A DNA stretch of 13,343 nt from NCBI GenBank assembly GCA_034721895.1, contig JAYEND010000111.1, positions 1-13,343 on the forward strand. The letters run 5' to 3'. The DNA is from SZUA-451 sp034721895. GTDB taxonomy: Bacteria; Campylobacterota; Campylobacteria; Campylobacterales; Sulfurovaceae. The position numbers and the translations under genes are program-made. Numbering within the stretch: the first letter of the stretch is position 1; each line of letters begins with the position of its first letter. Under the pieces are notes generated by a model, which was given only the letters and a program-made list of their open reading frames with translations, did not search any database and was not told the DNA's origin. Shown here in pieces: positions 1 through 6,120 of the stretch.

Positions 1-44
1 TATAGAATTAACTGAACTTAAATGCTAACAAACACGAGGAGCGA

Positions 45-69
45 ATAGTTTACCCTGTCGGGAAACTAT
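45..69. repeat. Stem-loop, 10-bp stem with one bulged A
   Basis: ATAGTTT at 45-51 pairs with AAACTAT at 63-69, and CCC at 53-55 pairs with GGG at 60-62. A52 is bulged and TGTC forms a four-base loop. It is not followed by a T run on either strand, so a Rho-independent terminator is unlikely. It may be an operator or part of a transcript leader; function is unknown. Confidence 0.45.
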
Positions 70-197
70 ATCACTCACGACAAACGTTCTCTATAGAGAG
101 TTAAAATCTCGATCTGATCTTCCGGGATTTTGGTTCCAGCTCATCAGATGGTCTTCACGAAATAGAATTCTATCCCCGCAAGACTGTCGACAAATTA

Positions 198-224
198 GAC
201 CATTTCCTGACCATTTTGACCATT
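198..224. repeat. Three direct GACCATT repeats near helical spacing
   Basis: GACCATT occurs at 198-204, 209-215 and 218-224, with starts 11 and 9 bases apart, so all three face roughly the same side of the DNA helix. On the minus strand the unit reads AATGGTC. Short same-face direct repeats of this kind are often binding sites for response regulators or other activators. No regulator or target gene can be assigned from the window. Confidence 0.4.
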
Positions 225-334
225 CGGGTTATCGTTTAGTATGGAAGAGCAAAAATCCACCTTGCCTCTATATTTCCCCCCATGCAACAATCAGGCAACT
301 TGGACTATATAGTATCGATGATCAACAAAAAGAA

Positions 335-838
335 TCAATATGAGTAGGTGAAATCCGTATCCAGTTCAAGACTCTCGAGTGTATTGAGTTTCGTATTATC
401 CACATAGATCACTACCCTGCTCTGATTCTCCTCGTCAAAACGCATCTTGTCATAAAAGCGCTGCATCTCAATACGTTTCTCGCGGGATACAGGTTCTCTG
501 ATCGATTTGTACTCAACCAGTTCGCCGTCTTTGTAGACGCCGGATACTTCGGCAAGCACCCAGTAGTATCCCTTGTCTTTTCTCATATTTTTGACATACC
601 CTTTCCAGATATTGCCTGCTTTGATCGTCTTCCAAAGAATGTCAAATACAGATTTTGGCATATCCGGGTGGCGAACAATATTGTGCGGTTTTCCTATCAA
701 CTCCTCGGGCTCATAACCAGAGATGTGAGCAAACGTTTCATTAATATAGGTAATCGCCCCGTTCAGATCAGTCCTACTGATAATCTCCTGTCCATGGGGG
801 ACTTCCGTCTCTATGAACATGTCGAATGATGTTTCCAT
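335..838 (-). CDS. Stand-alone PAS domain sensor, CetB/Aer-like
   Basis: A 167-residue protein that is essentially one PAS domain (about residues 18-118) with a short variable C-terminal tail. It has no transmembrane segment and no output domain. The core carries the signature of the flavin-binding PAS of E. coli Aer, offset by one residue: Asn33, the RHPDMP motif (Arg56, His57, Asp59), Trp69 and Asn84. In Campylobacter jejuni a protein of this size and architecture, CetB, binds FAD and signals through the membrane partner CetA in energy taxis. By analogy this is probably a cytoplasmic redox or electron-transport sensor. No cetA or chemoreceptor gene lies beside it, so its partner must be elsewhere. 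The start is supported by an AAGGAG site (plus-strand 845-850) six bases upstream. Family assignment is strong; FAD binding and taxis role are inferred. Confidence 0.8.
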   Translation of the reverse strand: METSFDMFIETEVPHGQEIISRTDLNGAITYINETFAHISGYEPEELIGKPHNIVRHPDMPKSVFDILWKTIKAGNIWKGYVKNMRKDKGYYWVLAEVSGVYKDGELVEYKSIREPVSREKRIEMQRFYDKMRFDEENQSRVVIYVDNTKLNTLESLELDTDFTYSY

Positions 839-862
839 TGGATACTCCTTTTTCTTTTGATT

Positions 863-871
863 ATTATATCA
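863..871 (-). promoter_or_regulatory. Extended -10 promoter element for the PAS gene
   Basis: On the minus strand the sequence reads TGATATAAT, an exact TG-N-TATAAT extended -10. Its downstream edge is 24 bases before the PAS start codon, predicting a leader of roughly 18 bases that still contains the AAGGAG ribosome site. No good -35 hexamer is seen, which is usual for extended -10 promoters. It suggests the PAS gene can be transcribed apart from the 5'-nucleotidase gene upstream. Confidence 0.5.
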
Positions 872-900
872 CTAAATTATCGACATCGTCTTGAACCAAA

Positions 901-1797
901 TCAACTGCCTTGCTTATAGGGAACTTTCGCACTGGGTGTTTCTTTTGCAGTACCTTCCAGATGCACATCCTGATCATCAAAGAAAATATCTGCACCAAAC
1001 GCTTTAACCACTTCTGTTTTTTCCACACCACCCAGATAAAAAGCCTCATCGATTCGTACATCCCATGCATTCAGCGTTCGTATGACACGCTCCTGTGCCG
1101 TAGAGTTTCGTGCTGTGATCAGTGCCGTTTTGATAGGAGACTGTTCCCTCGGAAAGTTCTCCTGTATATTCGAGATTACTTTCAGCAACTTGGCAAAGGG
1201 TCCTTCACTCATAGGGTTTTTGGCATTGGCTCTCTCATGTGCCAGGAAAGCTTCAAGACCCTCTTGTTGATAGATTTTTTCACTCTCTTCGCTGAAAAGT
1301 ACTGCATCCCCGTCGAAAGCGATCCGCACCTCATGACTCCCCTCCTCTCCTTGGACACTATAAGGAAGTATTCTTCCCGCCGCTATTCCCGCATTGATCG
1401 CTTCCTGCACATCCTCTTCATGTGCAGAGAGAAAAAGATCGACTTTGAAGGCCTTGAGATAACGTGAGATGGGTGCTCCTCCTGTCCATCCAGCCCGCTG
1501 AATATCCAAGTCATATCTGTCAATGGAATGCAAGATCCGTAATCCTGTAGCAGCATTGTTACGGGAAAGGATGATCACTTCAATGAGTTTGTCATCAAAG
1601 GCATTGTTGATCTTTAAAAAATTCTTGACAAAACGATATGCTGTACCTACATGAAGCAGATTATTCTCATTTTCCAGTTGATATTGGTAGTATGCTTCCA
1701 ACCCATTTTCATCAAAAATCTGATTCTCTTTTTCCAGATCAAAGAGTGCCCGGGATGAGATTGCAATAACCATTTTATCTTTGAGATTATATGCCAT
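901..1797 (-). CDS. Cytosolic 5'-nucleotidase, cN-I family
   Basis: A 298-residue protein of the 5-nucleotidase family related to eukaryotic cN-IA/IB, which removes the 5'-phosphate from (deoxy)nucleoside monophosphates. The HAD-type motif FDGDAVLFSEES (161-172, with Asp162 and Asp164) is nearly identical to that of animal cN-I. A threonine motif ITAR lies near 227-230 and an acidic motif FFDDQ at 272-276. The conserved N-terminal block VIAISSRALFDLE (10-22) is also present. I chose the ATG at plus-strand 1795-1797 (protein begins MAYNL): the family similarity starts there and a weak purine-rich AAAGAAG precedes it. An upstream in-frame ATG at 1834-1836 would add 13 residues but has no ribosome site. 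It is probably a nucleotide salvage or pool-balancing enzyme; substrate preference cannot be read from sequence. Confidence 0.85.
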   Translation of the reverse strand: MAYNLKDKMVIAISSRALFDLEKENQIFDENGLEAYYQYQLENENNLLHVGTAYRFVKNFLKINNAFDDKLIEVIILSRNNAATGLRILHSIDRYDLDIQRAGWTGGAPISRYLKAFKVDLFLSAHEEDVQEAINAGIAAGRILPYSVQGEEGSHEVRIAFDGDAVLFSEESEKIYQQEGLEAFLAHERANAKNPMSEGPFAKLLKVISNIQENFPREQSPIKTALITARNSTAQERVIRTLNAWDVRIDEAFYLGGVEKTEVVKAFGADIFFDDQDVHLEGTAKETPSAKVPYKQGS

Positions 1798-1804
1798 GAT
1801 ACTT

Positions 1805-1828
1805 CTTTGTGTATTAATTATCACAAAG
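1805..1828. promoter_or_regulatory. Inverted repeat in the 5'-nucleotidase leader
   Basis: CTTTGTG (1805-1811) and CACAAAG (1822-1828) are perfect seven-base arms around an AT-only ten-base spacer. They lie 7 to 31 bases before the preferred start of the minus-strand gene. The TGTG...CACA core resembles a CRP/FNR-family half-site pair, but the spacer is two bases longer than in the canonical CRP site. It could be an operator or an mRNA hairpin close to the ribosome site. Confidence 0.35.
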
Positions 1829-1912
1829 TGTAACATGAGTTGGGTTAGTGATTAGTAATATACAATTGAATACTTCGAATAAATTGTTCTGCATCATATA
1901 GAAGCTAAGCCC

Positions 1913-1918
1913 TATAAT
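1913..1918 (+). promoter_or_regulatory. Possible -10 element upstream of pgm
   Basis: A consensus TATAAT sits about 100 bases before the pgm start codon in the divergent spacer. No clear -35 at 16-18 bases and no TG extension are present. In AT-rich DNA a TATAAT is easily found by chance, so this is only a candidate. Confidence 0.25.
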
Positions 1919-2020
1919 GTTATAGTTTACAAGAGGAACAATATACAGAAATTATTATTAAATGTGTGTTGTCCTAACATTATCTATATCATAAACAGAT
2001 AGTTTAAAAGGAGAAATACA

Positions 2021-3658
2021 ATGTCCATGAATCCAAAAGCAGGGAAACCTGCTTCCAAAGATGAGCTGGTTGATATACCGGCTCTTGTTTCAGCCTATTA
2101 TAGTTTAAAGCCTGATGCTTCTGTCACCGGAGAGCGTGTTGCCTTTGGTACTTCGGGTCATCGCGGGAAAGCTTTCAAAAAAAGTTTCAACGAAGCGCAT
2201 ATCCGTGCAGTGACACAAGCAACCTATGAATACCGCAAAAAAGAAGGTATAGAGGGGCCGCTTTTTATAGGAAAGGATTCTCACGCACTCTCCACTCCGG
2301 CACAGATCACGGCGATCGAAGTCCTGGCGGCCAATGGTGTTTCGACTTTGATCGCGGAAGATGATGGCTATACCGCTACACCGCAAGTCTCCTTTGCGAT
2401 TTTGGAATATAATAAGAATGGCGGAGCGCAGGCAGATGGTATCATCATCACTCCTTCGCACAATCCTCCGGAAGATGGCGGATTCAAATACAATCCGCCC
2501 AATGGCGGTCCGGCAGATGTCGATGCCACTTCATGGATCGAAAACCGTGCCAACGAGATACTGGCCCAAGGTATCGATACTGTCCCGACACTTTCCTACG
2601 AAGAGGCGTTGGAAAGCGAATACATCAATACTTACGATTATGTCACACCATATGTAGAAGCATTGACTGAGATCGTTGACATGGATGCTATCGCCAAATC
2701 CGGCATTCGTATCGGTGTCGATCCGCTCGGCGGTGCCAGTGTTGATGTTTATCAAAAAATCAATGAGATATACGGACTTGATATGGACATCGTCAATCCC
2801 TATATCGATCCAACCTTCTCTTTTATGACACTCGATCACGATGGCAAGATCCGCATGGACTGCTCCAGTCCCTCAGCCATGGCTTCACTTGTGGCACTTA
2901 AGGACAAATACGATATTGCATTTGCCAACGATGCCGATTCGGATCGTCATGGTATCGTCACGCCAACTATTGGACTGATGAACCCCAACCACTATCTCAG
3001 TGTCGCCATCTGGTACCTCTTTGGTAATCGTCCGGAGTGGGATAAAGGATTGAAGATCGGAAAAACACTCGTATCCAGTGCAATGATCGACAGAGTAGCG
3101 GATGATCTCGGCGTCGAAGTCCTGGAGGTACCCGTTGGATTCAAATGGTTTGTAGAAGGGCTCTTCGAGGGAACACTCGGCTTTGGTGGGGAAGAGAGTG
3201 CCGGCGCCTCTTTCTTGCGATCCAATGGAAAAGTCTGGAGTACCGATAAGGATGGGATCATCCTCAACCTCCTTGCAGCAGAAATGTGGGCGAAATTGGG
3301 CAAAGATCCTTCTCAGCTCTATGCTGTACTCGAAGAAAAATTCGGACGATCCTATTACAAACGGGTGGATGCCCCTGCTACGCCGGAACAAAAAGCTGCG
3401 ATCAAGGCGATCGATCCTGAAAAACTTTCGCTGCCGATGCTGGCCGGAGAAAAAGTCGAAAAGATTTTGACCAAAGCAGAAGGAAATGCTGCGGCGATCG
3501 GCGGACTGAAAGTGATCAGTCAAAACGGATGGTTTGCAATGCGCCCTTCAGGTACAGAAGATATTTACAAGATCTATGCCGAAAGTTTCCTTTCGGAAGA
3601 TCATCTTGAGCAGATCTTGAAAGAGGCGCAAAGTCTTGTTTCAAGCTTGTTGGATTGA
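2021..3658 (+). CDS. pgm: Phosphoglucomutase, alpha-D-glucose specific
   Basis: A 545-residue cytoplasmic enzyme interconverting glucose-1-phosphate and glucose-6-phosphate, linking glucan and NDP-sugar metabolism to glycolysis. Length and sequence follow E. coli Pgm (546 residues) from end to end. All four active-site loops are intact: GTSGHRG at 43-49 near the N-terminus, the phosphoserine loop TPSHNPPEDGG with Ser146, the Mg-binding loop with Asp304, Asp306 and Asp308, the sugar-recognition GEESAG at 390-395, and the phosphate-binding RPSGTED at 508-514. The start ATG has a strong AAGGAG at 2008-2013, seven bases upstream; a second ATG two codons in is less likely. A 212-base spacer separates it from gap, so it may be its own transcript. 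No terminator is evident after it. Confidence 0.96.
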   Translation: MSMNPKAGKPASKDELVDIPALVSAYYSLKPDASVTGERVAFGTSGHRGKAFKKSFNEAHIRAVTQATYEYRKKEGIEGPLFIGKDSHALSTPAQITAIEVLAANGVSTLIAEDDGYTATPQVSFAILEYNKNGGAQADGIIITPSHNPPEDGGFKYNPPNGGPADVDATSWIENRANEILAQGIDTVPTLSYEEALESEYINTYDYVTPYVEALTEIVDMDAIAKSGIRIGVDPLGGASVDVYQKINEIYGLDMDIVNPYIDPTFSFMTLDHDGKIRMDCSSPSAMASLVALKDKYDIAFANDADSDRHGIVTPTIGLMNPNHYLSVAIWYLFGNRPEWDKGLKIGKTLVSSAMIDRVADDLGVEVLEVPVGFKWFVEGLFEGTLGFGGEESAGASFLRSNGKVWSTDKDGIILNLLAAEMWAKLGKDPSQLYAVLEEKFGRSYYKRVDAPATPEQKAAIKAIDPEKLSLPMLAGEKVEKILTKAEGNAAAIGGLKVISQNGWFAMRPSGTEDIYKIYAESFLSEDHLEQILKEAQSLVSSLLD

Positions 3659-3870
3659 CAGCATCTCTTTCCTGAGATTCCGATCCAGAGGACAATAGCT
3701 GGCAATAGATATGAAAAAAGAAATTATTTCGTAACTATTCTGGCAGCAATTAAGGATCTAATATTTTCCAAAATTTCAAGAGTTGCTAAAAAAATAAACA
3801 GCTATACAGGATAATAACTGGAAAAAATGAGTATTATTACGCAAATAAAACACAAATAGAAGGATATACA

Positions 3871-4866
3871 ATGGCAATCAAAGTAGCAATTAACGGAACA
3901 GGCAGGATCGGTATGATCGTCGCAAAGATCATTATGGGGCGTAATGACATTGAATTGGTAGCACTCAACACAACATCAAAACCGGATATGCTGGAGTATC
4001 TTTTCAAGTATGACAGTGTCCACAGCGGTGTCGATGCGAAAGTTGTCGCTGATGACTGCATAGAGCTCAATGGTGCACCGGTCAAAATGTTCAGCGAACG
4101 CGATCCTGAGAAAATCGACTTCGGATCTGCCGGCGCAGAACTTGTTATCGAATGTACCGGTGTATTCCTGACGATGGAGTCAGCACAGAAGCACCTGCAT
4201 GGAGGCGTAAAAAAAGTAGTCATGTCTGCTCCGGCTAAAGATGATACACCGACCTATGTCCTCAATATCAACACAAAAGACTACAAGGGTGAAGCGATCA
4301 TCTCCAATGCCAGCTGTACTACCAACTGTCTCGCACCGATCTGTAAAGTGCTGGATGATGAATTCGGTATCGAGGACGGCCTCATGACAACCATTCATGC
4401 CTATACCAACGATCAGAATATTCTTGATGTCAAGCATAGCAAGGATAAGCGTCGTGCCCGTGCAGCAGCGGTCAACATGATCCCTACAACGACAGGTGCA
4501 GCTAAAGCGATCGCTTTGGTCATGCCACAGCTTAAAGGCAAACTCAACGGTTATGCCATGCGCGTCCCTACCCCTGATGTCTCAGTAGTTGACCTGACCG
4601 TTAACCTGAAAAAGGATGTAACGGTTGAAGAAGTGAACAGTGTTTTTGAAGCTGCTGCCAAAGCAGATTTTACCGGGCTGATCGAAATCGATCATGACAA
4701 GCGCGTATCGAGCGATTTTATCGGATCGACGTACAGTTCGACTTTTGTTCCCGATATGACCAGCGTGGTAGGTGGCGATACTGTCAAAGTACTGGCTTGG
4801 TATGATAATGAATGGGGATATAGCAGCCGCCTGGTTGATATGTGTGTGTTTGTAGGAGATAAATAA
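3871..4866 (+). CDS. gap: Glyceraldehyde-3-phosphate dehydrogenase, type I
   Basis: A 331-residue phosphorylating GAPDH interconverting glyceraldehyde-3-P and 1,3-bisphosphoglycerate. It has an N-terminal Rossmann domain (NGTGRIG at 8-14), the catalytic motif SNASCTTNC with Cys149, and general-base His176. The cofactor pocket is unusual. The NAD-type acidic residue after the second beta strand (IND in E. coli GapA) is Thr34 here (ALNTT), and the Leu-Pro pair near residue 187 is Val-Lys (ILDVKH). Loss of the acidic residue also occurs in the NADP-using Bacillus subtilis GapB, so NADP(H) or dual use is predicted. The glycine-rich loop also differs from the usual NGFGRIGR (Thr for Phe, Met for the last Arg). 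AGAAGGA six bases upstream supports the start. The stop overlaps the pgi start in TAATG. The 212-base spacer before it should hold the promoter, but I see no convincing one. Confidence 0.95.
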   Translation: MAIKVAINGTGRIGMIVAKIIMGRNDIELVALNTTSKPDMLEYLFKYDSVHSGVDAKVVADDCIELNGAPVKMFSERDPEKIDFGSAGAELVIECTGVFLTMESAQKHLHGGVKKVVMSAPAKDDTPTYVLNINTKDYKGEAIISNASCTTNCLAPICKVLDDEFGIEDGLMTTIHAYTNDQNILDVKHSKDKRRARAAAVNMIPTTTGAAKAIALVMPQLKGKLNGYAMRVPTPDVSVVDLTVNLKKDVTVEEVNSVFEAAAKADFTGLIEIDHDKRVSSDFIGSTYSSTFVPDMTSVVGGDTVKVLAWYDNEWGYSSRLVDMCVFVGDK

Positions 4867-6107
4867 TGCTGGAGTTTGCCAAACATTACGATTTTGATGC
4901 AAGCCCTGAGCATAAGTCCGTCATGCAGGATGCGATGAAGGCTGCCAAAGAGGAGATGGAAAGTGGCCGTATCGGCTACTATAAACTTCCTACTCATTCT
5001 CTTGCTGATCTTGAAGTACTTAAAAACATTGATGTCAAAAATGTAAAACAGGTCGTCATAATCGGTATCGGTGGATCTTCACTGGGTCTTAAAGCGATCG
5101 ATTCGATCTTGCGCCCTTACACTCCGGAAGCCAAAGAGATGCTCTTTTTGGAAAATTCCGATCCGCTTACCATTTCCGAGACCCTGAAAAAGATCAACAA
5201 AGAGGAAGCCTGCTTTTTTATGATTTCCAAATCCGGATCTACCATAGAAGCAACTTCGATCCTTAAAACAGTGATTGCCTACTGCGAGTTAGACCTTGAC
5301 GGAGCTGACAGAGAGCGTGTGTTTGCTATCACTGACGAGGGGTCTGTCCTCTCTGACTTTGCCAAACATCACAAACTTCATGAATTCAACATTCCGGACA
5401 ATGTCGGCGGCAGATTCTCAGTTCTGAGTGCCGTAGGTGTCGTACCTTTGGAAATTGCCGGATATGACATGCGCAGACTTCTTGGGGGAGCAGGAGAATT
5501 CATTCAACGATTCTTTGATGGCCAGGAAGATCATCTTCTGGAAAAAGCGTGCTACCTTTATGAAAATGCAGAGGCTCAAAGCATCAATGTACTTTTCTCT
5601 TATGCAGACCGTCTCGAAGATTTGACCAAATGGTACGTACAGCTCTGGGGCGAGTCACTTGGCAAGATCGATGCTGACGGCAACAGGGTGGGATTGACAC
5701 CGATCGGCATTATCGGTGCAGTTGATCAACACTCTTTTCTCCAGTTGATTATCGAAGGACCGAAGGATAAGAGTATTACCTTTATTACTATTGAGGATTT
5801 CCAGAAAGATTTGATCATTCCTGATATATCCCTTTATGGAATTGAAAAAACCGACTTTATCAATGGACAGAGTTTCAATAAACTTATCAATGCCCAGTGT
5901 GATGCCACCATGCAGAGTGTAATTCAATCAGGTATCGGGGCAGATGCCATCACATTGGACAAAGTGACACCGGAAAATATCGGTATGCTCATTGCATATT
6001 ATGAACTATTGACTTCTCTTGTCGGAGCGATGTTCAAAGTTAACACCTATAATCAACCCGGCGTAGAACTGGGAAAACAAATACTCTATAAAAATCTATC
6101 AAATTAA
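4866..6107 (+). CDS. pgi: Glucose-6-phosphate isomerase
   Basis: A 413-residue short-form phosphoglucose isomerase converting glucose-6-P and fructose-6-P in the cytoplasm. Two SIS domains are recognisable: the first with GIGGSSLG (67-74) and the phosphate-binding SKSGST (121-126), then the family signature DNVGGRFSVLS (178-188). Catalytic residues are in place: Glu263 in WGESLGK, His289 in DQHS and Lys404 in NQPGVELGK. It is shorter than E. coli Pgi (about 549 residues), like the compact forms of other bacteria, and shows no truncation of active-site elements. The start codon shares one base with the gap stop, and AGGAG at 4854-4858 lies inside gap, so translational coupling is likely. Only 13 bases separate it from the next gene. 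Confidence 0.95.
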   Translation: MLEFAKHYDFDASPEHKSVMQDAMKAAKEEMESGRIGYYKLPTHSLADLEVLKNIDVKNVKQVVIIGIGGSSLGLKAIDSILRPYTPEAKEMLFLENSDPLTISETLKKINKEEACFFMISKSGSTIEATSILKTVIAYCELDLDGADRERVFAITDEGSVLSDFAKHHKLHEFNIPDNVGGRFSVLSAVGVVPLEIAGYDMRRLLGGAGEFIQRFFDGQEDHLLEKACYLYENAEAQSINVLFSYADRLEDLTKWYVQLWGESLGKIDADGNRVGLTPIGIIGAVDQHSFLQLIIEGPKDKSITFITIEDFQKDLIIPDISLYGIEKTDFINGQSFNKLINAQCDATMQSVIQSGIGADAITLDKVTPENIGMLIAYYELLTSLVGAMFKVNTYNQPGVELGKQILYKNLSN

Positions 6108-6120
6108 ACAAGGTAAATGA

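Larger units (their letters stand above)
1..334. other. Left-edge non-coding stretch with short palindromes
   Basis: I see no convincing gene here. One plus-strand frame is free of stops from 29 to 343 (104 codons) but has no ATG, GTG or TTG codon in frame and resembles nothing I recognise. The stretch holds a stem-loop at 45-69, a perfect 12-base palindrome TCTCTATAGAGA at 88-99, three GACCATT copies at 198-224 and a 10-base palindrome ACTATATAGT at 304-313. It lies downstream of the minus-strand PAS gene, but no hairpin followed by a T run (a Rho-independent terminator) is visible for that gene. It could be a decayed gene or the regulatory region of a gene beyond the left edge. Confidence 0.5.

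Noticed and set aside
241..312. Possible 23-codon plus-strand peptide in the left-edge stretch
   Set aside because: No ribosome site and too short to support without conservation data.
304..324. Run of three adjacent palindromes (ACTATATAGT, ATCGAT, TGATCA) considered as a recombination site
   Set aside because: No matching copy elsewhere in the window and no integrase or tRNA end nearby.
910..1467. Plus-strand 185-codon frame opposite the 5'-nucleotidase gene
   Set aside because: It is the antisense shadow of a clear conserved gene; the translated sequence is rich in Cys, Phe and Arg without any domain, and no ribosome site is present.
2885..3523. Minus-strand 212-codon frame inside pgm
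   Set aside because: Shadow of the highly conserved pgm coding sequence with no domain features.
3663..3678. Small hairpin ATCTC/GAGAT just after pgm, considered as a terminator
   Set aside because: Only five base pairs and not followed by a T run.
3711..3734. Seven-codon ATG frame in the pgm-gap spacer, considered as a leader peptide
   Set aside because: No ribosome site, no regulatory codon run and no attenuator hairpin next to it.
4504..4517. 14-base perfect palindrome AAAGCGATCGCTTT inside gap
   Set aside because: It falls on ordinary codons for Lys-Ala-Ile-Ala in a conserved stretch, and GCGATC is frequent across these genes through Ala-Ile codon use, so no special role is implied.
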